The notes under the pieces are model-generated. The model was not told the origin of the DNA. It saw only the letters and a program-made list of their open reading frames with translations, and did no database searches. Below, in pieces: positions 1-9,571 of a stretch of 64,000 nt of DNA. Source of the stretch: an uncultured Lactobacillus sp. (GTDB lineage: Bacteria; Bacillota; Bacilli; Lactobacillales; Lactobacillaceae). A program made the position numbers and the translations under genes. The DNA lies in contig CALFSK010000023.1 of the NCBI GenBank assembly GCA_937916845.1, positions 1 to 64,000 on the forward strand, given 5' to 3'. Each line of letters starts with the position of its first letter. Within the stretch, counting starts at the first letter, position 1.

Positions 1-1
1 C

Positions 2-2797
2 AAATTAACGGCCTTAGACGTCACTAATTGGAACTTGGCAAACTTACAAAACGGCTTCGCGATGTTCGATGGAGATAACACCTTAGGTACTTTAAACACC
101 GCCAACTGGCAACTAAACAATCTTCAAAACGCCAATGCCATGTTTGCTGATGATCATGCCCTAGAAACATTAGATGTGGTCAACTGGAACCCCATTCAGC
201 TGACAGATGCCGGCGACATGTTTGATGATGACTTTTCAATTAAAACGCTGGACGTCGCTAATTGGCATACACCAAACCTAACGAATACTTACGAAATGTT
301 CAGTCGCGATTATGCATTAACCAAACTCGCCTTTACTAATTGGGATACGAGCAAAGTCACCGATATGGGAAACATGTTTACTAGCGATAAATCCCTAACT
401 GATTTAGATATTTCCAGCTTTGACATGCGCGCCTTAACCACGGTTGCGCCAATGCTGACGAACACTCCCGTTTTGAGTACGTTAGTTTTAGGGCAAAATG
501 CCCGGTTAACCGGTACCGACACCAACGTCAACCTCAACGACGTGCCAGACAATGACCAGTACGATGGTCACTGGGTCAACACTGCTAAACAAATTTACAC
601 TTCCAAGGACTTGATGGCTAACTATGACGGCGCAACCATGGCCAATACCTACGTTTGGCAAACCGATAAGACGACCCTGACAGCGAAAAACGCCACCGTC
701 AACCAAACACCAGCTAACGCCTGGACGACTGCGACCAACCTTGATCAAGCCACCGATATTTTTGGGGACGACTTACCCGCTGACGGTCTGATCGTCGTTA
801 CCGCTACGGATGACAGCGACAATTCAGTTACCCCAACCACGACTAAACCCGGGACTTATCACTTGGTTTACACGTACGTCGACGCAATCGGTAAAATCGT
901 TACGGCCAAAGCAACGCTAACCGTGATTGGCTCTAAAGTTAACGTCACTGGTCACGACAGTGTCATCAAAGTTGGCACGCCTTGGCAAGCTAGTGACAAC
1001 CTAGATCAAATCACCGACTTTACTGGAAAAACAGTTGCTAAAGATGCCGCTACCGTCGCCGACAACGTTGATACGACTAAAGCTGGTAGCTATTACGTCA
1101 CCTATCAGTTCACCGACGAATTCGGTAACGATGCCACGACAACGCACATGGTGGTTGTTGACGGCACTGCCATTACTGCCCACGACGTCACTTTGACCCA
1201 AAATCAGCCTTGGCAACCCGAATCGCCTGTCGACCAATTTCTCGGTGCCGATGGTCAGCCACTCGCCTTCAAGCAATTGACCGTCAGCGGTGAGCCCGTT
1301 GATTCCAGTCAACCCGGCACTAAAAATGTCACCTATACCTACACGGACCAATACGGCATGACGGCAACCGCAACCATTAAGGTCACCATTGTCGCCTCTA
1401 AAGCCGCAGTCCAAGCTAAAGACGTCACCCTCATGCAGGGGCAAACCTGGACACCGGCAGCTGGCTTTATCAGCGCTACCGATACAACAGGTCAAAGCGT
1501 GGCACTGACTGGCGTCACGGTTACGGGCAATGTCAACACCGACCAAGCCGGTCAGTACACGGTGACTTACCGCTATCAAGATCGTTACGGCAACGCGGCG
1601 CAACAAGCATCAACCGTGACCGTCTTAGCTGCCCAAACATCCCTCGACGTGACTGACCAAACTATCACGGTCAGCGTGAACCCAACGTGGCAACCAAGTG
1701 ATAACTTTGTGAGCGCCACCGACGCGTATGGAAACGCAGTCAGCTTTAATGCCATCACCGTGACGGGCGCTGAAGATGTCAACACGCATCAAATTGGCAC
1801 GTATACGGTCCACTACCGCTACACCGACGCGTTTGGCCACCAAGTCACCAAGCCAGCCCTCGTTCATGTCGTTGCCACTAAAGCTGACATCGTCGTTAAA
1901 AACCTGACGCTGAAAGTTGGACAAACTTGGACAGCGGCCGATAGCTTCGTCAGTGCGACGGATGCGACTGGTAAAGCCGTTGCGCTAGCATCGGTTACGG
2001 TTACCAACAACGTGGATACAAGTCACGCTGGCAATTATCAGGCCATTTATCACTACACGGACGCCGCGGGTAACCTCATCACAACGATTGCGCTCGTTAC
2101 GGTCACCGGTCAAAATTCCATCACTGGCGGAACGATCAATAAACCAGGAACCGGCGATCACCCGACGACTACCCACGACAATCCTCACACCGTGAAGCCC
2201 GGAACGCCGACCGCAACAACTAAGCCGAACACCAGTAACCCGACTCCTGGAAACACGGCCCAACTACCGGTGAATAAACCAGCGACTAGCGGTTCAACGT
2301 TTCATCCTAATACCGACGATGTGCACCAGAATACAGTTAACAAGCCGGCAACAACCTTGCCACAGAATACTAAGAAGTCTGATAACGGCTCGACTGTTCA
2401 ATCCGATACTGACCACGTAAACCCCGCAACGACCCAGAAGCCGGCGAATAAACCAGCAACTGCCTCGCCACAGGCCGCCAAGTCGTCGCATAACGGTTTG
2501 ACCGTCCGTACTACTACCGACCACGTGAGCCAGACCGCGACGGACCAGAAGCCGGCGAATAAACCAACGACTGCCTCGTCACAGGCCACCAAGTCGTCGA
2601 ATGACGGTTTGACCGTTCATGCTACTACCGACCACGTGAGCCAGAACACGACGGACCAGAAACCGGCACACAACTCAGAAACGACCTTGCCACAGACCGA
2701 CGAGCGACCAGGCAACGGTTGGACCGTTGTTGGCGCCCTGATCATTAGCTTAACAAGCTTGGTCAGCCTTGCTGGAACCCGCCGCCAAAACAAATAA
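2..2797 (+). CDS. Sortase-anchored BspA-like surface protein, 5' end outside window
   Basis: The reading frame is open from the window edge, so the N-terminus and signal peptide are missing; the TTG at 35 is not the real start. The first ~150 visible residues are BspA/DUF285-type leucine-rich repeats (recurring LDVxNW and MF blocks). Then come six Ig-like (Big_3-type) repeats of about 80 residues, each opening near W(Q/T)xxxxF and ending in YTVxYxYTDxxG. A Thr/Pro/Lys-rich linker follows with three repeats of 36-37 codons. The C-terminus is LPQTDE, a hydrophobic segment and RRQNK, the LPQTxE sorting signal typical of this bacterial group. Inferred role: wall-anchored adhesin; ligand unknown. 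Confidence 0.9.
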   Translation, partial: KLTALDVTNWNLANLQNGFAMFDGDNTLGTLNTANWQLNNLQNANAMFADDHALETLDVVNWNPIQLTDAGDMFDDDFSIKTLDVANWHTPNLTNTYEMFSRDYALTKLAFTNWDTSKVTDMGNMFTSDKSLTDLDISSFDMRALTTVAPMLTNTPVLSTLVLGQNARLTGTDTNVNLNDVPDNDQYDGHWVNTAKQIYTSKDLMANYDGATMANTYVWQTDKTTLTAKNATVNQTPANAWTTATNLDQATDIFGDDLPADGLIVVTATDDSDNSVTPTTTKPGTYHLVYTYVDAIGKIVTAKATLTVIGSKVNVTGHDSVIKVGTPWQASDNLDQITDFTGKTVAKDAATVADNVDTTKAGSYYVTYQFTDEFGNDATTTHMVVVDGTAITAHDVTLTQNQPWQPESPVDQFLGADGQPLAFKQLTVSGEPVDSSQPGTKNVTYTYTDQYGMTATATIKVTIVASKAAVQAKDVTLMQGQTWTPAAGFISATDTTGQSVALTGVTVTGNVNTDQAGQYTVTYRYQDRYGNAAQQASTVTVLAAQTSLDVTDQTITVSVNPTWQPSDNFVSATDAYGNAVSFNAITVTGAEDVNTHQIGTYTVHYRYTDAFGHQVTKPALVHVVATKADIVVKNLTLKVGQTWTAADSFVSATDATGKAVALASVTVTNNVDTSHAGNYQAIYHYTDAAGNLITTIALVTVTGQNSITGGTINKPGTGDHPTTTHDNPHTVKPGTPTATTKPNTSNPTPGNTAQLPVNKPATSGSTFHPNTDDVHQNTVNKPATTLPQNTKKSDNGSTVQSDTDHVNPATTQKPANKPATASPQAAKSSHNGLTVRTTTDHVSQTATDQKPANKPTTASSQATKSSNDGLTVHATTDHVSQNTTDQKPAHNSETTLPQTDERPGNGWTVVGALIISLTSLVSLAGTRRQNK
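2339..2668 (+). repeat. Three tandem 108-111 bp linker repeats
   Basis: Units begin at 2339, 2447 and 2558 (36, 37 and 37 codons). Each reads roughly NKPAT.LPQ..K...NGLTV...TDHVSQ. A fourth, incomplete unit from 2669 runs into the sorting signal LPQTDE. They encode the stalk before the anchor. Confidence 0.85.
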
Positions 2798-2810
2798 GTC
2801 AGACTAAAAA

Positions 2811-2860
2811 AATCCCGTGAATAAGCAACCAATTTAGGTTGTTCATTCACGGGATTCTTT
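2811..2860. terminator. Terminator shared by convergent genes
   Basis: Inverted repeat ATCCCGTGAAT...ATTCACGGGAT, with an inner CAACC/GGTTG pairing, has an A-run on the left and T-rich sequence on the right. It can serve both the surface-protein gene and uppP. Confidence 0.8.
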
Positions 2861-2889
2861 AGTGAATCACTATTTTTAAAATATTAATA

Positions 2890-3723
2890 CTAAATCAAAG
2901 TCTTTACGGCAAAGTAAGCAATCACAACTACCCCAAGGACGATTCGGTACCAACCGAAGATCTTGAAGTCGTTCTTCTTGATGTAATCCAGCAAGAAGCG
3001 AATGGCTAAGTAGGCCACAACGAAGGAGACGATGACCCCAACGGCCAAGACGACGCCTTGTAGGCCGGCTAAGGAACCACCGTGAGCGAAGAATTTCACT
3101 AACTTCAACAGTGACGCCCCAAACATCGTTGGAATCGCCATGAAGAAGGAGAATTCAGTCGCAACGTACCGTGACGTTCCAATCAAGATAGCCCCTAAAA
3201 TGGTTGCCCCAGAACGTGACGTCCCCGGTACCAATGATAAGAGTTGGAAACATCCAATGAATAAAGCCGTCGTATAAGGTAACGTCTTCAAGTCAGCGAA
3301 CCGTGGTGTTAACGCCTTGTTGTGGTTTTCAATTACGATGAAGAGAATCCCATAAACGATCAAGGCAGCGGAAACCACGCCCCAGTTCATTAAATGTTCA
3401 TCCATCCAGTCGTTCAATGGTAACCCAACGATCACCGATGGAATCACGGCAAGGATCACTTTACTCCATAACACCCACGTATCGCGCTTTTCAGTACGAT
3501 CTTTACGCGGTGACAACGGATTCAACTTATGGAAGTACAAGACAACGACCGCCATGATGGCCCCTAATTGAATCACCACGTTGAACATGTCCGTAAATTG
3601 CGTGGACTGTTGCATCTTGATGAATTCATCAACTAACACCAAGTGACCCGTCGAACTAATTGGTAAGAATTCAGTAATCCCTTCAACGATCCCCAAGATT
3701 ACCGCTTTAAAAATATCTAACAC
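2890..3723 (-). CDS. uppP: Undecaprenyl-diphosphatase UppP/BacA
   Basis: Integral membrane phosphatase that recycles undecaprenyl pyrophosphate to the monophosphate carrier for peptidoglycan and other wall polymers; family members give bacitracin resistance. The 277-residue length fits. The two family signatures are visible: [17 protein letters not shown] near residue 12 and [12 protein letters not shown] in the C-terminal half. It starts with GTG, chosen because AGAAAGGA lies just upstream. Monocistronic, with its own extended -10 promoter and a leader hairpin at about 3780-3801. Confidence 0.96.
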   Translation of the reverse strand: MLDIFKAVILGIVEGITEFLPISSTGHLVLVDEFIKMQQSTQFTDMFNVVIQLGAIMAVVVLYFHKLNPLSPRKDRTEKRDTWVLWSKVILAVIPSVIVGLPLNDWMDEHLMNWGVVSAALIVYGILFIVIENHNKALTPRFADLKTLPYTTALFIGCFQLLSLVPGTSRSGATILGAILIGTSRYVATEFSFFMAIPTMFGASLLKLVKFFAHGGSLAGLQGVVLAVGVIVSFVVAYLAIRFLLDYIKKNDFKIFGWYRIVLGVVVIAYFAVKTLI

Positions 3724-3779
3724 AAGCGAATTCCTTTCTTTTTAAAGGCCCGGTTCACTAAAACCGCGCAGATTAAATT

Positions 3780-3838
3780 GGCAGTCATTTTGACTGTCAG
3801 CTTATTCACATTATAGCAAGCGACTATCTGAGATAATA
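3780..3838 (-). promoter_or_regulatory. uppP promoter and leader hairpin
   Basis: On the minus strand an extended -10 (TGC TATAAT; TATAAT at 3810-3815) precedes uppP, with only a weak -35. Just downstream the leader can fold as GCTGACAGTC/GACTGCC around AAAAT (3780-3801). There is no T-run, so it need not be a terminator. Confidence 0.5.
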
Positions 3839-3866
3839 GCATTCAAGGGTATCTTTTTCGTAAAGA

Positions 3867-4385
3867 TTACTTAGATAGCGCTGTCAACGCTGATTCAAAG
3901 GCGTCTTGAGTTTGATCATCAAAACAAACAATCTCAATCAACGTAACACTTTTTGCAGTAGTTGCGGTCGTCTGTTGCAACGTTTGCAAGGCTAAGGGAG
4001 CGGCAATCGCTAGTGGAAACCGATAAATCCCGGTACTGATCGATGGGAATGCCACCGTCTGACACCCTTGGGCAGCTGCGACGTTCAAGCTGTTCCGGTA
4101 ACTATTCGCTAACAGTGGCACCTCGTTATGCTGACCGCCCCGCCAAATGGGACCGGGCGTGTGCACGACGTATTTGGCGGGCAGCTGGTAACCCTTCGTC
4201 AGCTTCGCTTCACCCGTTTCACAACCATGGAGGGCGCGGCAAGCCTCCAGTAACTCGGGCCCAGCCGCACGATGAATGGCGCCATCCACACCGCCACCAC
4301 CTAGCAAACTCGTATTCGCCGCGTTAACGATGGCATCCACCGCAACTTTGGTAATGTCGCCATGAATAATTTTAATCGTCACCAT
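3867..4385 (-). CDS. Macrodomain ADP-ribose hydrolase (YmdB-like)
   Basis: 172-residue stand-alone macrodomain. Visible signatures are GDIT near residue 10, [23 protein letters not shown] (ADP-ribose loop; NAAN and GGGGVDGAI) and the late [10 protein letters not shown] loop. Family members hydrolyse O-acetyl-ADP-ribose or remove ADP-ribose from proteins or nucleic acids. It is last of three co-directional genes: its ATG lies 2 nt after the stop of the TetR gene, with its ribosome site inside that gene's end, so translational coupling is likely. Confidence 0.9.
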   Translation of the reverse strand: MVTIKIIHGDITKVAVDAIVNAANTSLLGGGGVDGAIHRAAGPELLEACRALHGCETGEAKLTKGYQLPAKYVVHTPGPIWRGGQHNEVPLLANSYRNSLNVAAAQGCQTVAFPSISTGIYRFPLAIAAPLALQTLQQTTATTAKSVTLIEIVCFDDQTQDAFESALTALSK

Positions 4386-4387
4386 GC

Positions 4388-4957
4388 TTAAGCCTCCCCT
4401 AAAATTAACCGGACGCTCACTTGCGCCTGGCGTTTCAGTTGAGCGGCACCCGGATTTTGTTTAGCTAACAGCTGGAGGCCACTCCGAACCTGCATCAAGC
4501 TCGCCGCTACTTCGGCAGCCGTTGCTGGCAACTGGTTGGCTCGTGGCACCAATAGACCGGCTAAGCGCGATTGTAAATTCGTATAAACCGTTTGAAGTTG
4601 GGCGGCCACTACCGCATCCCGTGCCCCCACTTCGGCCATCAAATTAACCATCAGACAGCCCGCTGGCCACTCTTCACTTTGAAAAGGCATCAATAAACAG
4701 TCCGCTAGCACGGCAAATAATGGCGTTTGCCGCGCACGGTCCCGTTCGATCAACTGCGTGAGTTGCGCATCTAAAGTCGTTTGGTATAACTGTAAGCACT
4801 GGCGCAACGCCACCGCCTTACTATGATACTGCCGGTAAAATTGCGAGCGCGATAACCCACTAGCCGTCACCAAATCGGCAACCGCCGTTTGACCATAACC
4901 CGCTTGCCAAAATTGAACCATCATCGCCGTTTTAGCGGTCGTTTCTACTGATGCCAT
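4388..4957 (-). CDS. TetR/AcrR-family regulator
   Basis: 189 residues; the N-terminal helix-turn-helix includes [22 protein letters not shown] and FYRQYHSK, the classic TetR_N pattern. The C-terminal half is a divergent ligand-binding domain resembling TetR_C groups in which members carry a GCLMVN segment (here [12 protein letters not shown]). GGAGGAATTTGA precedes the ATG. It sits between a small membrane protein and the macrodomain gene, so autoregulation of this operon is the simplest inference; the effector is unknown. Confidence 0.88.
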   Translation of the reverse strand: MASVETTAKTAMMVQFWQAGYGQTAVADLVTASGLSRSQFYRQYHSKAVALRQCLQLYQTTLDAQLTQLIERDRARQTPLFAVLADCLLMPFQSEEWPAGCLMVNLMAEVGARDAVVAAQLQTVYTNLQSRLAGLLVPRANQLPATAAEVAASLMQVRSGLQLLAKQNPGAAQLKRQAQVSVRLILGEA

Positions 4958-4975
4958 TCAAATTCCTCCAATCAC

Positions 4976-5299
4976 TTAGTCTGCAATTAAATACTGAATG
5001 CCACGCACGATTGACCATAAGTAACTGCCTAACGCGGCAATGGCTAGGACCGCCATTAAGACAACGGCTAGCCAACCACTATTGACAAAGTTATTCATGA
5101 CCATCCCCGTCACACCGAGAATGATCACAAAGATGATGCCCATTACTACCGGTAATAAATGCAACCAGAACGCTTTACCCGCAGCCCGGTGCGCATCCGG
5201 ATTGTTCCCCGTCAGTAGCCACACGATTAGTGGAAACAGCACGGGTAAAAAGATAATACTCAGATAGCTTAAACTATTAATGACGCGATTATTGGTCAT
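4976..5299 (-). CDS. DUF4870 membrane protein
   Basis: 107 residues with three to four hydrophobic segments; the NPDAHRAAGKAFWLHLLP region followed by membrane helices matches the DUF4870 pattern. A longer frame extends upstream to 5452, but the ATG at 5299 with GAGGGGTTTAATA in front is preferred. First gene of the DUF4870-TetR-macrodomain operon. Function unknown. Confidence 0.8.
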   Translation of the reverse strand: MTNNRVINSLSYLSIIFLPVLFPLIVWLLTGNNPDAHRAAGKAFWLHLLPVVMGIIFVIILGVTGMVMNNFVNSGWLAVVLMAVLAIAALGSYLWSIVRGIQYLIAD

Positions 5300-5330
5300 T
5301 ATTAAACCCCTCTTCATCCCTTTTAATCCG

Positions 5331-5359
5331 AGTATAGCGAACCCGCCCACCACTCGCAA
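5331..5359 (-). promoter_or_regulatory. Promoter of DUF4870-tetR-macrodomain operon
   Basis: Minus-strand -35 TTGCGA (5354-5359) and -10 TATACT (5331-5336) with a 17-bp spacer. Confidence 0.6.
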
Positions 5360-5429
5360 ATGATAAAGATAACTTAAAAAGGTTAGAAGTCTCTCAAATT
5401 TCGTTGCCCGACTCAAAAGACATTGGGTG

Positions 5430-5442
5430 AATCTGCTATAAT
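5430..5442 (+). promoter_or_regulatory. Extended -10 promoter of DUF1002 gene
   Basis: TGC TATAAT with TATAAT at 5437-5442, 35 bp before the ATG; no good -35, as expected for extended -10 promoters. Confidence 0.55.
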
Positions 5443-5477
5443 TAAGGCGCATTAGTTAAGATGCGGAGGAAATTATC

Positions 5478-6449
5478 ATGGCGAAACGAATTAGTTTTAA
5501 CTTTAAATGGGTCGCGTTACTCGCCACCCTAGTATTTAGTTTAGGCAGCTGGCAGGCCATGGCGCACGCCGACGATACCAGCGACGAACCGATTGTCACG
5601 CTGGGAAGTAGCTTAACCAGTAGTCAAAAATCAGGCACCATCAAGACGTTAACGAGTGCTTTAAGCAATGCCGACAACTACCAAACTTTAACCGTCAACG
5701 GGGACACCTTGGTCAAATACTTGAACCCGGCCGGCGAAAGTTTCACGAGTAGTTCGGGTGTTTGGTCCAGTGCGATGATTGAAAAGACCAGTTCTGGTTC
5801 GGGGATCAACGTTAAAATTCTCGACTACAATGGAAGTAACAACATTACGACTATTACGGCTGATCAATATAAGAACGCGGCGTTAACCGCGGGGATTGAG
5901 GATGCCAATATTTACATCACGTCCGCTACGCCGATTGATGGTTCGGGTGCCCTTGCCGGGATTTACGCCGCCTACGCTAAGAACGGCAATAGTTTAAATG
6001 CCAAACAAGTCAGTGCCGCCCAAGACGAATTGGGGACACTGAGTGGGATTACGAAGGACAATAAAGATAAAGACGGCTATACCGATGCGCAGTTAAACAA
6101 CGCGGTGGCTGGTGCCAAGCAAGAAATGGCTAAAAAGGGTAGCAACGTCACTAAAAACGAGATTACAACGATTGTTAACCAACAAATCACCAATAATAAC
6201 TTAACTAATGTCATTACTAACAATCAAAAGACCCAAATTATTAATTTACTAGTTAAGGTCAGAGACTCGGGTGCGTTAGATTCATCGAGTTTCAAGAACC
6301 AAGCGAGCTCCCTCATGAAAAACATCCAGTCCAACGCTAAGGGTGTTTTTAGTAAACTCAATACCAAAGAAAATCAAAACTTACTCCAAAAGATTTGGGA
6401 CGCAATTGTGAACTTCTTCAGTTCGATTTTTAAATCCATTTTTGGGTAA
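5478..6449 (+). CDS. Secreted DUF1002 protein
   Basis: 323 residues. A Sec signal peptide (KRISFNFK, hydrophobic stretch, AMAHAD cleavage region near residue 32) is followed by a DUF1002-type domain (VTLGSSLTSSQK, MIEKTSSGSGINVKIL, GSGALAGIYAAY). The C-terminal ~60 residues end in a hydrophobic/Phe-rich helix (IVNFFSSIFKSIFG). GCGGAGGAAATTATC precedes the ATG. Exported or membrane-associated; function unknown. Monocistronic. Confidence 0.85.
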   Translation: MAKRISFNFKWVALLATLVFSLGSWQAMAHADDTSDEPIVTLGSSLTSSQKSGTIKTLTSALSNADNYQTLTVNGDTLVKYLNPAGESFTSSSGVWSSAMIEKTSSGSGINVKILDYNGSNNITTITADQYKNAALTAGIEDANIYITSATPIDGSGALAGIYAAYAKNGNSLNAKQVSAAQDELGTLSGITKDNKDKDGYTDAQLNNAVAGAKQEMAKKGSNVTKNEITTIVNQQITNNNLTNVITNNQKTQIINLLVKVRDSGALDSSSFKNQASSLMKNIQSNAKGVFSKLNTKENQNLLQKIWDAIVNFFSSIFKSIFG

Positions 6450-6465
6450 CTGATCCTTATAACTG

Positions 6466-6508
6466 AAAATAGACGTACAACCATATTTTGGCTGTACGTC
6501 TATTTTTT
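6466..6508 (+). terminator. Rho-independent terminator
   Basis: AAAATAGACGTACA / TGTACGTCTATTTT stem with a trailing T-run, just after the DUF1002 gene. Confidence 0.85.
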
Positions 6509-6569
6509 CATCGTTCAAATTTTTAATACAGAATAAAGACTAAAACAATTACATCAATCCTAGATGTGT

Positions 6570-7682
6570 TTAGTCATAGGTAATATCATCAAACTTTTTG
6601 GTACCCTGTTGCTTTGCCATTGCCGCAGTACGATAATATACACCATCACTCCAGGCACCAGCACCACTAGCAACAATCAGTACACTAGTCGATTTGCCGT
6701 TAACCGTCTCTTGCTTAACACCGTAATATGCACCGGCACCCGCAGTTTGATTCCACCCACGCATGTTGACTAACTTTGTCCCATCCCGATTTATTGTTCC
6801 ATTTGTAACTCGAGTCCAGTCATTATGAATATTAGACTTATCATCAGGATCACTTCCATCATCATGATACCAAGTACTCGTGGACGACTTGTCACCATCA
6901 AACTCGCTTACCATTGTGTGGGCTGTAAATGTCACCTTGCTCATCTGACCATCTTCGCCAACTGAGTACCACGTCCCCTGCATTGCCGAACTGATGTCGT
7001 ACGGCTTGGGCTTGTTACTATCACTGCTACTGTCCTTAGTCGTCGTCTTCTGACTCTTAGTCGGAGTCGTTGCTGACTGACCATTCACAATTTTGCTGAA
7101 CCCGTCAGCTAAATCCGTATTTTCTGTAGTTTTAAAGTAAACTTTATTTTCTTCATTACCCTGGTTTTGTTCAGTGATCAAAACCACTGGCTCCCCCTTA
7201 TGCAAAGTAAACAGGTAGAGGTGTGAGCCCATTGAATTTTCATGCTCTGAGTCCGAATAGATCGCCACAACTTCGTAATCAACCGGGCCCTTCCCATTAT
7301 CTGACCAAGCAAAAGTCGCAGCCTGGTTATTAGCCATTAAATTGTCTTTCTTAAATTGAGCCGGATACTTCAACCCATAAAAGTCCGTGTTATTATTCGG
7401 ACCGTAGCTGTCGTATTCTTGCTTCATCGTTGTTCCCCAGCTATCCATGAAGGAAGACAATTGTTGGCTCTTCTCATCGTTCCAAGGACCGCTCTTCTGG
7501 CTAGTGCTGTGCTCGTTCGATACTGATGGCCGCGCAGCTAACTTACCATCGGACGACGACTTACTTTTGGCCACCTTCGATGATGAACTGGACTTAGGCT
7601 GCGACGACGTGCTCCCCTGATTGCTACAAGCCGCCAGTAAACCGCTTAAGACACTGACCGCAATAATGATACCCTTCCGCAT
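6570..7682 (-). CDS. DUF4767 lipoprotein
   Basis: 370 residues with a lipoprotein signal peptide ending in the lipobox LLAAC (Cys at about residue 19). A Ser/Lys-rich tether follows (residues ~20-65). The middle domain (WNDEKSQQLSSFMDSWG, YDSYGPNNNTDFYGLKYP) matches DUF4767. After a second Ser/Lys linker the C-terminal ~145 residues form a separate domain beginning MQGTWYSVGEDGQ. Predicted to be anchored on the outer membrane face; function unknown. Monocistronic. Confidence 0.85.
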   Translation of the reverse strand: MRKGIIIAVSVLSGLLAACSNQGSTSSQPKSSSSSKVAKSKSSSDGKLAARPSVSNEHSTSQKSGPWNDEKSQQLSSFMDSWGTTMKQEYDSYGPNNNTDFYGLKYPAQFKKDNLMANNQAATFAWSDNGKGPVDYEVVAIYSDSEHENSMGSHLYLFTLHKGEPVVLITEQNQGNEENKVYFKTTENTDLADGFSKIVNGQSATTPTKSQKTTTKDSSSDSNKPKPYDISSAMQGTWYSVGEDGQMSKVTFTAHTMVSEFDGDKSSTSTWYHDDGSDPDDKSNIHNDWTRVTNGTINRDGTKLVNMRGWNQTAGAGAYYGVKQETVNGKSTSVLIVASGAGAWSDGVYYRTAAMAKQQGTKKFDDITYD

Positions 7683-7813
7683 TTTTGTGAACCCCTTTTA
7701 AATAGATTGATTTACATTTTTATTAAAACACTTTAAAATTAGCAATTCAATTTTGATTGAACCTAATTTGGTCACCGTGTTCACTACTGCGAATCAACCG
7801 GTGCCCCGAACCT

Positions 7814-7850
7814 AAAAAAATGGCCCAGCAACAAATTGCTGAGCCATTTT
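7814..7850 (-). terminator. Terminator of MarR gene
   Basis: Minus-strand stem AAAATGGCTCAGCAA / TTGCTGGGCCATTTT followed by a T-run, directly downstream of the MarR stop. Confidence 0.85.
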
Positions 7851-7857
7851 AAATGCA

Positions 7858-8355
7858 TTACGCTTCTGCGCGTTTAATGTCTGTATAAGTCGTCTTCTTG
7901 GTTTGTTTGCTAGCGTTTTCGTTAACAAACTTGTCCATGAATTCATCAACTAAGTCTAATGTTTGGTACTGCTTAGCTAAATTGAAAGACTGACGCCATT
8001 CACGGTTCCGTTGTAACAGTTCAGTAAAGACTTCGTGTTCAACCCGTGCCCCTTCTGGCGTTAACTTCAATACCTTGTTACGCCGATCATGATCTTCGGC
8101 TTCTTGGTATAAGTAGTCTTTGCGTAATAAGCGGCCAATTAACCGTGAGATAGCTGACCGAGTTACGCCATGACTTTCAGCGATATCCATCAAACGAATT
8201 TTACCCTTAGCTTCTGCAATATCGTATAAGATGTAAAATTCGTCTAACGTAATCCCGTGTTCTGTGGCTGGCTCTGCAAACATATCCGACAAGTTTTTAA
8301 AGCCATGTAAATACATATGGCTAAATCGGTTAAAAAATTCCATATCGTCATTCAT
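7858..8355 (-). CDS. MarR-family regulator
   Basis: 165 residues from the ATG at 8355, which follows AAAGGGAG at 8 nt. The winged HTH is clear: IRLMDIAESHGVTRSAISRLIGRLLRKDYL, then the wing DHDRRNKVLKLTPEG. Cytoplasmic transcription factor; no obvious target other than itself, since both neighbours have separate transcription signals. Confidence 0.88.
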   Translation of the reverse strand: MNDDMEFFNRFSHMYLHGFKNLSDMFAEPATEHGITLDEFYILYDIAEAKGKIRLMDIAESHGVTRSAISRLIGRLLRKDYLYQEAEDHDRRNKVLKLTPEGARVEHEVFTELLQRNREWRQSFNLAKQYQTLDLVDEFMDKFVNENASKQTKKTTYTDIKRAEA

Positions 8356-8524
8356 TTTCAAGTCTCCCTTTCAATCTAAAAGTCGAATTATTACTCAAAC
8401 AAACCCTTCATAATTCGCCCCATAGCTTTTTCTAAAAAATTAGTAAGCGTCGTTTATCATTTCCCCGCTTTAAAGTGTACTAGTATATTTTAAGGAATAC
8501 AAGTTTTTAAGGTTACTTTTAATA

Positions 8525-9193
8525 TTAAATTTGTATTTCAGCACGTAAATTAATCGTGGAATGTTCGTGTAAATTGGTAATAAACGCTTGATAATACCGA
8601 TCCGTACAATACTTAGCCGTACTCAAGTAGATCTGATTAATCTTTTGTGAATCCTCACCTAATAATAGGTAGAACGCGTGATCAATATTCTCTGCAATCC
8701 CCTCGACACTAGCTCTAAGCAGCTTACGCTTAAAGAACACAGCCATCCCACCAGATACGGCAAAATTGGTGGCGTAACGAATCGTCAAGGTCTCACCGTC
8801 AACCCCGATGGCTTCGAGCCAATCCAAGGTCACCAAGACAATTTCGGTCGTCAGCTCCGGACTTTCAAACACATCTTTAATAAAATGTTCGATGGTCGGG
8901 TTCTCGTCCAGCATCCGCAGTAAAAATCCCATTTGGATCATGGTCCGTTGTTCAGCTGAAAGTGCCGTCAGCTGCTCATTTCCGTAAACAAACGCGCTAA
9001 GCATTAATTCATTCAGCATGGTACTTAGCAAGACAATTTTCTTAGGAAAATAGTGCTGTAGCAGTGATTTACTGATATCACACTCATCTGCAATATCCTT
9101 CATCTGAACATTATCGTAGCCTTGCTCGGCAAATAATCGAAATGCAGCGTTCACAATTTCCATTCGCCGCTGCGTATTCCGTTTTCGTGGCAT
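8525..9193 (-). CDS. TetR-family regulator
   Basis: 222 residues from the ATG at 9193, preceded by TTGGAG; an upstream GTG (9223) lacks a good ribosome site. The HTH runs from residue ~10: NAAFRLFAEQGYDNVQMKDIADECDISKSLLQHYFPKK. The C-terminal part is an unspecific ligand-binding domain. Divergent from pckA with ~380 bp between; whether it controls pckA cannot be told from sequence. Confidence 0.85.
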   Translation of the reverse strand: MPRKRNTQRRMEIVNAAFRLFAEQGYDNVQMKDIADECDISKSLLQHYFPKKIVLLSTMLNELMLSAFVYGNEQLTALSAEQRTMIQMGFLLRMLDENPTIEHFIKDVFESPELTTEIVLVTLDWLEAIGVDGETLTIRYATNFAVSGGMAVFFKRKLLRASVEGIAENIDHAFYLLLGEDSQKINQIYLSTAKYCTDRYYQAFITNLHEHSTINLRAEIQI

Positions 9194-9571
9194 GAATGGC
9201 ACATCTCCAATCATGATTAGCACTCATCACCGCCGTAACAAGTCCCAATCATCTTCGATTTGGTTATTAGAAATCAAATGACCCTTATAATTACGTCCAC
9301 TAAATAAACTATACTAATATAGCTTTCAACGCAAGTACTATTTAAGGGCTGTCGTAAAATTTAATTTATTATTGATATAAAATTATTATATAATACCTTT
9401 TGCACAATCTTTCAAATTCATATCTTTGACTTGTCAATAACTGTTTTCCACTTGCGATTTTTCGGGTTTTAGATCATAACAAATGTCTTCTATAATAATA
9501 AATAAAGCGCTTTCACATCTGCTTTTTTGTGATAAGATTAATCTATCAACTGAGACAGGGAGGCACTTACT
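9194..9571. promoter_or_regulatory. Intergenic region between tetR and pckA
   Basis: AT-rich 378-bp divergent spacer. The right end carries the pckA promoter and cre site described separately. I see no small ORF or RNA structure in the remainder. Confidence 0.5.
9468..9516 (+). promoter_or_regulatory. pckA promoter with cre-like site
   Basis: Candidate -35 TTTAGA (9468-9473) and -10 TATAAT (9491-9496), 17-bp spacer. Directly downstream, on the minus strand, GTGAAAGCGCTTTAT (about 9502-9516) resembles the CcpA cre consensus. A cre at the transcription start would repress pckA on preferred sugars, as expected for a gluconeogenic gene. Confidence 0.55.
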
